A stretch of 64,000 nucleotides of DNA from an uncultured Polaribacter sp. (GCF_947497695.1 NZ_CANMHM010000002.1:124001-188000), one strand, 5' to 3'; numbered from the stretch's first letter, positions 9,518 to 19,309 are shown. Program-made: numbers and translations. The notes: a model not told the origin generated them from the sequence alone.

Positions 9518-12500
9518 TTAAAAATTCATATTAAACCCAAAATTAAATCTTTTTAAGGTAGGGTAATTACCTCTAGATCGTGAATCACCAATATCTCTAT
9601 CATTATCACCTGCATTAAACTCTCTATCATCTGGTAGATTAGACCATAAGAACAAATTATTACCATTTGCAAAAACAGTCAATTTTTTAAGACCTAGTTT
9701 TTCACACGTTTTTTTAGGAACTTCATAAGAAACTGAGACTGCCTTTAATCTTGTTAAAGATGCATCTAACCAGTTATCTCTAGGATTTGTACCTCCATTT
9801 GCTAACCATGTTGGTTGTGTATCTGTATTGTTTGGGTTATCTACAGTCCAATAGTCTAAATCTTGTGTAAAAAGTAATGGTGTTCCTTGAACAAAAGCAT
9901 TATTACTGAATTGTCTAGATGCATTTTGTGTTCCATATAATTGTGCTGAAACATTCCACCCCTTATAACGAGCTCCTAAAGTAGCGCTCCAATTTCTTTG
10001 AGGTTGTTCTGCATATCCAAATGGAGCTCTATCGGCACTTTCAGATGCATTAGTATCAAAAACACCATCTCCATTAAAATCTACAATATCATAATAACCA
10101 ACTCTTGTATCTGCTTGACCAGCACTTTTTGGTGTAGACATGTATACATCATCCCAACTGGTTAATATTTCTGCTGGGATAAATGTTCTTGATTGACCTA
10201 TTCTATACCCAGCATTTCTCAAGTGATCAGGTCTAAACAATGGATCATCTCTCTCAATTACTAAATCTTTTGCTTGGGTAAAATTAACATCTCCATAAAG
10301 ATTTAATCCATTCCCAAAAGTATAATTGGTTCCAAGAACTACTTCATAACCTCTTACCTCAACCTTACCTCCATTAAAGTCTGGTGGTGTTTGCCCAAAC
10401 CAATCTGGCACACTTCTTTGACTACCAACAATAACAATATTATCACGGTTTTCTGCAAAATAATCTAACTCACCTGATAGCAAACCATTGAAAAAAGAAA
10501 ACTCAGTACCTATGTTATATTTTTCGGATGTTTCCCATTGTAAATTTGGATTACCAACTACTGACTCTCTGTAAAAAACATATGGTGAATTCGCAGCATA
10601 TGAACTAGGAACTAAATAAGAAGAACCACCCAAAGCCCATTGAGACTGATACTTAAACCTATTTTCGGTAGCAAGACTGGTTACAAAATTATCATCTCCA
10701 ACTACACCATAAGAACCTCTTATTTTAAGCTTAGATACCCAATCTACATTTTCCATAAAAGCTTCATTAGAAGGCGTCCATCCAACAGCTAAAGAAGGAA
10801 AGAGATCAAAACGAAATCCTTCACCAAATTGTTCAGAACCATTATAAGCACCATTAATATCTAAAAAGTACCTTGAATCATAATTATAAGTAACTCTTCC
10901 TACCCAATCTTCTCTAAATCTAGGAAAAACACTACCTGTAGCACGTTGTTGCCTTCTTACTAAGAATAATCCTGTAAAGTTATGCTTTTCTGCAATAGTC
11001 TTAGTATAGTTTAAAGAAAAATCATAAACCATTCTTCTTGCTCTTCGATTATCCTCTACTTCTGAAGCATCTATTGTCCAAGGTGCTTGCACATAATCAA
11101 AATCATTAACTCCATTAGGTATTAGAAGGTTTTCAACTCCATCCCTATAAAACCTCTGTCTTACACCTCCATCATTTAAAGATTGTTGACTTCTCATATT
11201 GTTATCTAACGAAAATCTACCCTGCATAGATAAACCTTCTGTTAGGAAATCTAATTTTTGCTTTACTATAAAATCTGTATTTATCTGAAAGTTAGTTAAA
11301 GTATTGTATCCACTTGCAGATAGATTTTGTACAGAGTTCTTAAAAACATCTTTTGCTTCTGGATCAACACCATAAAACCCATCTTCGTATACAGGAACAT
11401 AAAAACTTGGTGCAACTAAATAAATTGCATTAGCTACATTCCTAATAGAACTTGGATTTTCTCTTACCCCTAGAAAACCTGAAAGATTTACGGAAATCTC
11501 AGTAGTATTTGTTACATTAAAATCGATATTTGTTCTATAATTAAATCTTTGATAATTAAATTGACCTAAATACCCTCTTCCATTGTCATATTTACCACCA
11601 TCAAAAATATCATCGACAGTTTGGTATGCTAAACTACCAAAATATTTTGCTGTCTTATTACCTCCACGTACAGATAAATTGATTCTATAATCTTGAGCAA
11701 AATCTTTTAACAATTCATCCTCCCAGTTTACATTAGGATAAATATAACTTTCTTGCAAAGAGGCAGGATTACGATATCTATCTAAAATATTACCAGGTGT
11801 ATAATCACCCCAAGAACTAGGCAAAACAGCAAGTTCTCTAAGAATAGAACTATTTGCTTGTGTTAAAGCATCAAAAGAATTTAATTTTTCCGGCAATTGC
11901 GAAATCATTTTTATAGTTGTATTCACATTTAATGACAATTGCGCTTTCCCTGTCTGACCTCTTTTTGTAGTTATTAAAATAACTCCATTTGCTCCCTCAA
12001 CACCAAAAACAGCTGTTGCAGAAGCATCCTTAAGTACAGATAAATTTTCAATATCATTCATATCAATATCTGTCATTGATCTCTTTACCCCATCTACTAG
12101 AATTAACGGACCTCCTGAACCATTCCAAGAACTTTGTCCACGAATAAAAATCTTCATATTAGACTCTCCAGGAGCACCACTTCCCTGTATTGCTGTAACA
12201 CCAGGTAAATTACCTTGTAAAGCCTCTTCAACATTTGTAATACCAGCAGCCCTATCTAACAATTCTTCTCCTTTGATTTGAACAATTGAAGCAACTACAG
12301 ATTCTTTCTTTTGAGTACCATAACCAACGACAACAATTTCCTCTAAACTAGCAACATCTTCTTTCAAAATAGCATTAATAGTTGACTTACCATTTACAGA
12401 AATTTCTTTTTTCTGAAAACCTAAAGAAGAAAACACCAAAATTTTGTCACCAGAAGTTAACTTTAAAGAATAATTTCCATCGAAATCTGTTGAAGTTCCT

Positions 12501-12679
12501 CTGGAAGTACCTTTTTGCACTATACTTACTCCAGGCAAAGGCATTCCACCTTCATCTTTCACAACACCCGAAACCACTTCTTGAGCTTGCGAGCTAACAG
12601 TTGTAAAACTGAAGAAAACAAGTACTAGTAAGAACATAAATCCTGAAAAGGACCTTTTGTTTTTTAATTTTTGCTTCAT
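9518..12679 (-). CDS. SusC/RagA TonB-linked outer membrane transporter (first pair)
   Basis: The protein has a signal peptide, a carboxypeptidase-like domain (VVSGVVKDEGGMPLPGVSIVQKGTSRGTSTD), the SusC signature EEIVVVGYGTQKKESV, a plug domain with LILVDGVKR and LSVLKDASATAVFG, and a barrel ending NFGFNMNF. An ATG at 12736 is also in frame, but the Met 19 codons later (12679) opens a standard signal peptide, MKQKLKNKRS then a hydrophobic stretch, so I chose that start. It is the first gene of a five-gene operon running to 1531. The shared 20-nt direct-repeat element lies upstream at 12791-12810. Confidence 0.93.
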   Translation of the reverse strand: MKQKLKNKRSFSGFMFLLVLVFFSFTTVSSQAQEVVSGVVKDEGGMPLPGVSIVQKGTSRGTSTDFDGNYSLKLTSGDKILVFSSLGFQKKEISVNGKSTINAILKEDVASLEEIVVVGYGTQKKESVVASIVQIKGEELLDRAAGITNVEEALQGNLPGVTAIQGSGAPGESNMKIFIRGQSSWNGSGGPLILVDGVKRSMTDIDMNDIENLSVLKDASATAVFGVEGANGVILITTKRGQTGKAQLSLNVNTTIKMISQLPEKLNSFDALTQANSSILRELAVLPSSWGDYTPGNILDRYRNPASLQESYIYPNVNWEDELLKDFAQDYRINLSVRGGNKTAKYFGSLAYQTVDDIFDGGKYDNGRGYLGQFNYQRFNYRTNIDFNVTNTTEISVNLSGFLGVRENPSSIRNVANAIYLVAPSFYVPVYEDGFYGVDPEAKDVFKNSVQNLSASGYNTLTNFQINTDFIVKQKLDFLTEGLSMQGRFSLDNNMRSQQSLNDGGVRQRFYRDGVENLLIPNGVNDFDYVQAPWTIDASEVEDNRRARRMVYDFSLNYTKTIAEKHNFTGLFLVRRQQRATGSVFPRFREDWVGRVTYNYDSRYFLDINGAYNGSEQFGEGFRFDLFPSLAVGWTPSNEAFMENVDWVSKLKIRGSYGVVGDDNFVTSLATENRFKYQSQWALGGSSYLVPSSYAANSPYVFYRESVVGNPNLQWETSEKYNIGTEFSFFNGLLSGELDYFAENRDNIVIVGSQRSVPDWFGQTPPDFNGGKVEVRGYEVVLGTNYTFGNGLNLYGDVNFTQAKDLVIERDDPLFRPDHLRNAGYRIGQSRTFIPAEILTSWDDVYMSTPKSAGQADTRVGYYDIVDFNGDGVFDTNASESADRAPFGYAEQPQRNWSATLGARYKGWNVSAQLYGTQNASRQFSNNAFVQGTPLLFTQDLDYWTVDNPNNTDTQPTWLANGGTNPRDNWLDASLTRLKAVSVSYEVPKKTCEKLGLKKLTVFANGNNLFLWSNLPDDREFNAGDNDRDIGDSRSRGNYPTLKRFNFGFNMNF

Positions 12680-13445
12680 TTTTAGTTTTAAATTTAATAA
12701 ATAGTTATTTTTTTGATTCGATTTAAAGTAAGTCATAATTATAAATGTTTACTCAACCGATTACAATTTTACAAAACTTTAACACTTTAGGTATCCTGTA
12801 CTATACTGATATATTAAGTCTTTTAACCTAATTATATTTAATATTATCTTTATAAATCTTAAAAAATAACACTAAAATCATAATTATTAGATATTTAAGT
12901 TTTTTTTATTCGTTAAACTCTTAGATGAAATAGCAAAAATGATTGATAAAAACTTTATTACTCTACTGTTAATAAAACTTAAATCAAATTAAAGGTATTG
13001 AAAAAAAATGTGAAATTTGAAATCGTTTAAAAGCTATAATTCAATAAAAAAAATAAAAATCTTATAAAAAGAGTTAAACATTACAGGGCAAACTTGAAGA
13101 AGAATCTTGTAACTGTTAGATTTTACATGGCTCATGGCTCATCTTAGCTAAATGACAATATACACAAAGGTACTTATACAAACTAAACTGTATACAAGGA
13201 AATTAAAGTGTTTTAGGCTAATACAAGCAATAAATTAATAGATAACTTTTTATGAATTAAAGTAAAGACATTAGTTTATATAGAAAAAGGCAGCTTTATT
13301 AATTTTATATCTAATTTTTTGATGTGATTCTTATAAACTGAACACACATAAAAATTCAGGAATTTAGCAAAGTTGTAATTATAAAGAATTGTATTTTCTG
13401 AACTTTATATATTTGGTCAAAAAATAAAGGATTTTTAAATTGCTT
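12680..13445. other. Long AT-rich intergenic region between GH9 gene and susC
   Basis: This is the upstream region of the SusCD operon and the 3' flank of the GH9 gene. It holds the candidate operator at 12791-12810 and a short tandem duplication, CATGGCT twice, near 13127-13140. A TATATTTG box on the plus strand at 13408-13415 points into the GH9 gene with no plus-strand gene behind it. I see no open reading frame worth calling and no clear terminator for the GH9 gene. Confidence 0.55.
12791..12810 (-). promoter_or_regulatory. 20-nt direct-repeat element upstream of susC
   Basis: On the plus strand this reads GTATCCTGTACTATACTGAT. It matches the sulfatase element at 1191-1210 at 17 of 20 positions. 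Both are followed on the coding strand by an AAGTTTT stretch 11-14 nt further on. This is a candidate operator that turns on the SusCD operon and the sulfatase together. Confidence 0.6.
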
Positions 13446-15932
13446 TTATTTTTTTATAATCTTTTTTGTGACACTACCTTTTTGCGAAATTACTCTGATA
13501 AAATACACCCCCTTTTTTAAATTTGTAAAATCTAATTTACTATTTTTTAAAAACTTATTTGTTTTAAAAATTTGTTTACCAGTAACACTAAAAATCCTTA
13601 TCTCTTTTATATTATTATTTAAAAAGTAAAAATACAATTGACTTTCTACAGGATTTGGATATATTTCTACAATACTCTCTATATTACGATTATTTTGTAA
13701 ACTTAAAGCCACATTATTATTTTGGTAAAACCTCAAAGCATTTGTTACGTAGGCTAAAGGTGCATTCCAGTTAATTGTAACTTCATTTGTAGCATAAGAA
13801 CACCAAGTATCTGAAAACGACCTTGCAGCAACATTACTTGGATAAGAAGTACAATTATCTTGCTGACCTGGTTGTGGCCCTCCAGCTAACATACCTGGTA
13901 TTGGTGCAGCAACTCTATCTGCATCAGAAATTCTATGATGTGGGTTTAATATTCTTTTATCTCCAAAACCAGAAACGAAAGTAAGACCTAAACCATTTCT
14001 TCCTAAAAGATAATCCATTGCTTTATAGGCTGCTTTTAAATATGTTTTATCATTTGATATTTCATAAGCTCTAATTAAATACATAATTTGATTCGCTGCA
14101 ACACCATTGCTACCCCAAACATAATCATTATTTGCCATTCCTATATTCATAGCAGAATTATCTACTCTAAATTTAATATCATTTGCTGTATTTAATAATG
14201 TTGCTTTTAAGCTTGCTACATTAATATCTGTTGTAATAGAAACGGAATGATGATTTAAAGAAAGCAATGCCAAACTAGCAACATTTTGCCAACTTGGTAC
14301 TCTATTATTAATTGCATTTAAATTAATATCATTTTTATATTGATTATCTTTTGTAGTAATAAATAATTCTGATGCTGCCCATTGAAATTCATCTGTCAAA
14401 TTTCTATCTCCATATTCTCCTGTTTTTACATCTTGAGGATTTGTAAAATAGAGTATAGGATTTGCTTTGGCCCAAGCATAAGCATCTTTAGAAGCATTTA
14501 ATAAAAGACTACTATATCCTGGTTTTTCATTTTTATAATCATTAAAAACACGAGAAGCTTGTGCTGTTACAGCTGCAAAATTTAAAGCAGCAGCTGTACT
14601 TTTTTTAACAACATAACGATTTGCTGTATATTTATCTGGCATTATTCTTCCAGAAAAATTTAAACCTGTTAATTTATGATACACACCTCCATCATTAGGA
14701 TCTTGCATAGCTAACATCCAATCTAAATTCCATATAATTTCATCTAAAATATCTGGTAAATTATTTCCAGATTCTGGAATATTTAGGGTTTTCGTTTCAT
14801 AATAAGATTTATAATGTTCAAAAGCCGCTAATAAAGTATAGGTAGAAATACCACTATTTACAACGTATTTATTATAATCTCCTGCATCAAACCATCCTTT
14901 AGGAGCTGAAATAATTGTGTTTGTAGGTCTAGCAGAAGATGCTGCAGAAGAATGAACTTTTACTTGTGTATCTGACAAACCAGATGCTCTTGCCCAAATA
15001 CCTCCATTTGCAGAAGTTATTGCAGTACTTGCCCTGTTGTAATAGAAATATTTTAAAGAAGCCAATGACAAATCATTGTAAACATCATTTCCTATTTTAA
15101 ATGTTTCTTGCGCTCCTTCTACATCAATTGTATATTGTCCTTCTGTATCAATTTCAGTGAAATCAATAACGGAAACATATTCTTGTGCATCTTCCCAAAA
15201 ATTAACTTTAGAAGTTATTCCTGTTTTAACAATTACACCATTCTCATTTTTTATTGTATAATTTAATGAAGAAAAATTTTCTAAAGAATTTATACTTATG
15301 GTTTTTTCTCTTCCATCAAAATAACCAACTTGATTATATCTTATATTAATGTTGCTAACTCCTTCATTTCTTATGGGTAAAACAGAACCTAATGTAATCC
15401 AATCAATATCAATTTTACCAACATAACCCCCAATACTTGGTTTTGCAAAAAAGGATAAACTTTTAATTTTTGTAGCATCTAATGCACAAGGTGCAGAAGT
15501 ACAAGTTCCACCAAAAGCACCATCAAATAGTTTGTTTGTAAAATCGAATTCGTAAATAGCATAGTCACTATCTAAATTTACAGAGGTTGGATTTTGATTT
15601 GTAAAATACCCTTTTTGATCTTTTAAATCGACCCTAAACTCTAAGTTTGGCGATGCTTTTGCTCTTACAAATAGCTTAGGACTATTAGAAATATCGATTG
15701 TATTAGCTACACCATTTACATGTAAATCATAAGATATCGCTGCCCACTTTGCTCCATTTCCATTTCCGCTAATTTGAAGGTTATCATTTACCAAAGAAGT
15801 AGAAAAACCTGATGGAACACTTACCACCTTATTTACAGCACTATTAAATTCATCAACATAAATTGGCGTTTGAGCATATATATTTGTTAGAAGAAGAAAT
15901 AGCACTAAAAAAAGGCGATATTGTTTGTGCAT
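13446..15932 (-). CDS. Secreted GH9 endoglucanase with T9SS sorting tail
   Basis: This 828-residue enzyme should cleave beta-glucan chains such as cellulose or mixed-linkage glucan. It has a signal peptide (1-20), an N-terminal beta-sandwich region (about 25-183) that looks like a carbohydrate-binding module, an Ig-like CelD_N domain (about 195-285), and a GH9 catalytic domain (about 290-735). In that domain Asp349-Ala-Gly-Asp352 supplies the base and nucleophile-water residues, His665-His666-Arg667 is the substrate motif, and Glu717 in NEVTINWNAPL is the acid. The end (about 753-828: VEIYPNPVESQL to KKIIKK) is a type A T9SS sorting domain. It starts 41 nt after the stop of gatB/aspS on the same strand with no terminator visible between them. 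Confidence 0.94.
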   Translation of the reverse strand: MHKQYRLFLVLFLLLTNIYAQTPIYVDEFNSAVNKVVSVPSGFSTSLVNDNLQISGNGNGAKWAAISYDLHVNGVANTIDISNSPKLFVRAKASPNLEFRVDLKDQKGYFTNQNPTSVNLDSDYAIYEFDFTNKLFDGAFGGTCTSAPCALDATKIKSLSFFAKPSIGGYVGKIDIDWITLGSVLPIRNEGVSNINIRYNQVGYFDGREKTISINSLENFSSLNYTIKNENGVIVKTGITSKVNFWEDAQEYVSVIDFTEIDTEGQYTIDVEGAQETFKIGNDVYNDLSLASLKYFYYNRASTAITSANGGIWARASGLSDTQVKVHSSAASSARPTNTIISAPKGWFDAGDYNKYVVNSGISTYTLLAAFEHYKSYYETKTLNIPESGNNLPDILDEIIWNLDWMLAMQDPNDGGVYHKLTGLNFSGRIMPDKYTANRYVVKKSTAAALNFAAVTAQASRVFNDYKNEKPGYSSLLLNASKDAYAWAKANPILYFTNPQDVKTGEYGDRNLTDEFQWAASELFITTKDNQYKNDINLNAINNRVPSWQNVASLALLSLNHHSVSITTDINVASLKATLLNTANDIKFRVDNSAMNIGMANNDYVWGSNGVAANQIMYLIRAYEISNDKTYLKAAYKAMDYLLGRNGLGLTFVSGFGDKRILNPHHRISDADRVAAPIPGMLAGGPQPGQQDNCTSYPSNVAARSFSDTWCSYATNEVTINWNAPLAYVTNALRFYQNNNVALSLQNNRNIESIVEIYPNPVESQLYFYFLNNNIKEIRIFSVTGKQIFKTNKFLKNSKLDFTNLKKGVYFIRVISQKGSVTKKIIKK

Positions 15933-15973
15933 TACTTTAATAGATATTGATTTATATTTTTTTTATAAATTAA

Positions 15974-18900
15974 TTATTTTCTCATAATCTTCACATTCAT
16001 CTCTTCTACTTTTTTATCAGATAAAATTGAAGGTGCATTAAATAATAAATCTTCAGATGAGCCTGTTTTAGGGAACGCCATTACCTCTCTAATAGACGCT
16101 TTTTTCTCTAAAATCATCATTAATCTGTCTACACCCCAAGCAATTCCTCCATGAGGTGGAGCTCCATATTGAAACGCTTTGTACATAGTACCAACACTTT
16201 TCATCATTTCTTCTTTATTATAGCCCATATTTTTATAGGTAGCTTCTAAAATGTCTGCTTTGTGAGCACGTACAGAACCTCCACCAATTTCAAAACCATT
16301 TAAAATTAAATCGTATTGTTGAGCAATGATGGTTCCTATCTCCTCTCCTTTTCCATTTATGTGTTTTTCTAAATCGTAAATTGCTGGCATAGAGAATGGG
16401 TTGTGTGTAAAGGTCCATCTTCCTTCGTCTGTTTTTTCAAACATTGGGAAATCTATTACCCAAGCAGGTCTTAATTCTTTCGGATTAATTAACTTAAACA
16501 AACGTCCCATTTCTTGACGAACAGCATCCAATGCTTTGTTTGCTGTTGCATAATCTGCTGCTGAGAAAAATACCACATCACCAACTTGTGCATTGGTAAC
16601 TTTTATAATATTGGCAGCAATTTCTTCGCCTAAAAACTTAATAATTGGCGATTGTAAATCGTTTTCATTTACAATAATATATGCCAAACCACCTAACCCA
16701 TTTTGTTGTGCAATGGTTGTTAAACTTTCTATTTGTCCTTTAGAAATACGTTTACCTCCTTGTTCTTCAGCAGAAACCTTAATACACTTTACAATTCCTC
16801 CTTCTTCAATTGGTTTACTAAAAACTTGAAAAGTGGTGTCTTTTACAATCTCAGTAATGTCTTGCATTTGCAATCCATAACGTAAATCTGGTCTATCACA
16901 ACCATATTTATCCATGGCTTCTTTGTAAGTAATAACTTCAAACGGACGTAAAATCCACTTTTTACCATAAATTTTCTTTACAATTTCATTAAACATTTTG
17001 GTGTTTAAATCGATAATCTGTTGCATACTTGCATACGCCATTTCAATATCTAATTGTGTAAACTCTGGTTGTCTGTCTCCACGAGAATCTTCATCTCTAA
17101 AACAACGTGCAATTTGAAAATATTTTTCAAAACCACCAACCATTAACATTTGCTTAAATTGTTGTGGTGCTTGAGGTAAGGTGTAAAAAGAACCTGCTTG
17201 TTTTCTTGTTGGCACAATAAACTCTCTTGCTCCTTCATCTGTACCAGCAGTTAAAATAGGTGTTTCTATTTCTAAAAATTCTTCTTCATCTAAAATATCA
17301 CGAAGTAGCTTAATTACTTTATGACGGTTTACAATTGCTTTACGAACCTCATCATTTCTATGATCTAAAAACTTGTATTGAAAACGAGTTGTTTCGTTCG
17401 TTTTCATGGCTCTTTTTATTTCAAAAGGTAGCGTTTTAGATAAGTTTAAAATTTCTAAAGCCGATGTTTCTAACTCTAACTTACCAGTTCTTAAACCTGC
17501 ATTGTAATCATCTTCTTTACGCTGTACAACTTTACCTGTTACAGAGATAACAGATTCTGATTTTAGCTTAACTAATTCATCAATATTAGGAAAAGTTTCT
17601 TTACTTAAACGCACTTGAAATACTTGATTACTTGAATCTCTTAAATCAATAAAAATCAACTCTCCATGATCTCTAACACTTGCCACCCAACCAGATAAAG
17701 TAACGACTTGGTTAATTGAATCTTCTGATAACTGAGATATTTTATGCGTTCTGTACTCTTCTTTTATGATGATAGGTACTTTTGGTAATTCTTCTTCAGC
17801 TTTTGGTTTTTCGCTATTGACTGTTTGCTGTTGTTGGTTATTAGCTTTTGGTGTTTCTCTAACAGCTGAAGGCTCATTGCTAACAGCTTTTATAATCCCC
17901 TCACGAATTACTTTACCAGAAGCTCCTTTACCAATAATTCCGATAACTTTACCAACCAAAATACCAGCTTTCCCTTGGTTTCCTGCTTTAATATCGTTGG
18001 CAATTGCTTCGTTATCAGAAACTACTTTTAAAATAGCTTCTTCAATTTGAGATGCTGATATTGTGTTTGCTTCAAAATAAGCTGTATAATCAAATTTAGC
18101 ATCATCTAATAAAGATTTTATGGCATTCTGTGCTAATACAACCGTAACTTTATCCTCTTTTAACAAAGAGAAAATAGCACTTAAATCTTTACTGTTTTGA
18201 ATTTTAGAATAATCTTCTGGCTTAATGTTATTGGTTAATGTTTTTGCTACAAAAGAAGCATCTTTCACTTTGTTATTGATAGCAACAAACGTTTCTGAAC
18301 GTAAAGAATCTGCTGTAAAAAACTTAGCATCTTGAGGTAAAACCCCTCCTTTTATCAAAATAGATTCTACTGCAAAAGGCAATGAACTTACATCTACATC
18401 GATACTTTCTACAACATTTTTAATATTTACAAAAGGCAAATCTGGCTCAGAAATAAAACGATAATCTGCTTCAAACTCCTTTTTACGCATTGTTTTGGTT
18501 TGCTTTAAATCTGCATCCCACAAAACTGTTGTTTGATCTGGTCTAAACTTTTTATTTTCTATGTAATAATTTAATTGCTTTTCTATTTCTTCTTGTAAAG
18601 CATCCACCATAAACTTAAAAGAATTTAAGTTTTTGATTTCTGTTCTTGGGTTTAAAACATCGGTATTTTTCTTTCTTAAGGATACAGAAACATCCGACTT
18701 AAATTCTCCTTTTTCTAAGTTTGCTTCTGATATTTTTAAATTTTGAACAATACGTTGAATGTATTGTGCATAGGTAGATGCATCTTCGATATTACGAACA
18801 CAAGGCTCTGTAACAATTTCAATTAATGGCACACCTGCTTTGTTAAAATCTACCAAAGAAACCTTTTTCTCATGCATTAATTTTGCAGCATCTTCCTCAA

Positions 18901-19309
18901 TATGAACTTGTGTTAATTCAACAGTAAATTGACTTCCATCGTTTCTAAAGCAAGAAACTTGTCCATCAGGAATTACAGGATTATGAAACTGCGTAATTTG
19001 AATATTTTTTGGATTATCTGGGTATTCATAATGTTTACGATCCCAAGAGATAATCTCGTTTGAAAAAGATGAACCAACTGCTTTTCCAAAATAGATAGCT
19101 TTTGTAATTGCTTCTTTGTTTATAGATGGCAAAACCCCCATTTGTCCTGTACAAACAGAACAGATATTTTGGTTTGGTTGTTCTATCTCTTGATTTGCAC
19201 AAGAACAGAAAAGTTTTGTTTTTGTATTTAATCGAACGTGCGTTTCAAGACCAATTACTAATTCTAAATCGTGCTTTTCTATTAGCTTATTTAATTGTTC
19301 TAATTCCAT
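15974..19309 (-). CDS. gatB/aspS: Fused GatB amidotransferase subunit and aspartyl-tRNA synthetase
   Basis: One uninterrupted 1111-residue protein carries two complete enzymes. Residues 1-475 are GatB: the amidotransferase cradle with zinc cysteines Cys35, Cys37, Cys50 and Cys53, then the helical YqeY tail. Residues 476-515 are a linker rich in Asn, Gln, Lys and Glu. Residues 516-1111 are a bacterial-type AspRS: anticodon-binding OB fold (about 520-625), class II motif 1 (about 660-685), motif 2 (FRDEDSRGDRQPEFTQLD, 737-754), an inserted GAD domain (about 830-935) and motif 3 (GGIAWGVDRL, 1054-1063). His548 in RDHGE matches the residue seen in nondiscriminating AspRS enzymes. Its ATG overlaps the gatA stop (TAATG), so translation is coupled. 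The product should charge Asp to tRNA, and with GatA and GatC amidate Asp-tRNA(Asn), possibly also Glu-tRNA(Gln). Confidence 0.95.
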   Translation of the reverse strand: MELEQLNKLIEKHDLELVIGLETHVRLNTKTKLFCSCANQEIEQPNQNICSVCTGQMGVLPSINKEAITKAIYFGKAVGSSFSNEIISWDRKHYEYPDNPKNIQITQFHNPVIPDGQVSCFRNDGSQFTVELTQVHIEEDAAKLMHEKKVSLVDFNKAGVPLIEIVTEPCVRNIEDASTYAQYIQRIVQNLKISEANLEKGEFKSDVSVSLRKKNTDVLNPRTEIKNLNSFKFMVDALQEEIEKQLNYYIENKKFRPDQTTVLWDADLKQTKTMRKKEFEADYRFISEPDLPFVNIKNVVESIDVDVSSLPFAVESILIKGGVLPQDAKFFTADSLRSETFVAINNKVKDASFVAKTLTNNIKPEDYSKIQNSKDLSAIFSLLKEDKVTVVLAQNAIKSLLDDAKFDYTAYFEANTISASQIEEAILKVVSDNEAIANDIKAGNQGKAGILVGKVIGIIGKGASGKVIREGIIKAVSNEPSAVRETPKANNQQQQTVNSEKPKAEEELPKVPIIIKEEYRTHKISQLSEDSINQVVTLSGWVASVRDHGELIFIDLRDSSNQVFQVRLSKETFPNIDELVKLKSESVISVTGKVVQRKEDDYNAGLRTGKLELETSALEILNLSKTLPFEIKRAMKTNETTRFQYKFLDHRNDEVRKAIVNRHKVIKLLRDILDEEEFLEIETPILTAGTDEGAREFIVPTRKQAGSFYTLPQAPQQFKQMLMVGGFEKYFQIARCFRDEDSRGDRQPEFTQLDIEMAYASMQQIIDLNTKMFNEIVKKIYGKKWILRPFEVITYKEAMDKYGCDRPDLRYGLQMQDITEIVKDTTFQVFSKPIEEGGIVKCIKVSAEEQGGKRISKGQIESLTTIAQQNGLGGLAYIIVNENDLQSPIIKFLGEEIAANIIKVTNAQVGDVVFFSAADYATANKALDAVRQEMGRLFKLINPKELRPAWVIDFPMFEKTDEGRWTFTHNPFSMPAIYDLEKHINGKGEEIGTIIAQQYDLILNGFEIGGGSVRAHKADILEATYKNMGYNKEEMMKSVGTMYKAFQYGAPPHGGIAWGVDRLMMILEKKASIREVMAFPKTGSSEDLLFNAPSILSDKKVEEMNVKIMRK
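17774..17887 (-). other. DNA encoding the GatB-AspRS linker, repeat-like
   Basis: On the coding strand this stretch contains two CCAAAAGC words, one extended to CCAAAAGCTAA, and AGCTGTTAG words. The same words occur in the palindromic trpE-trpG spacer (28404-28474). The encoded linker includes the low-complexity run NNQQQQ. Origin from a former intergenic spacer is inferred. Confidence 0.4.

Noticed and set aside
13408..13415. TATATTTG on the plus strand as a promoter
   Set aside because: No plus-strand gene follows; it would transcribe antisense into the GH9 gene. Such boxes are expected by chance in DNA this AT-rich.
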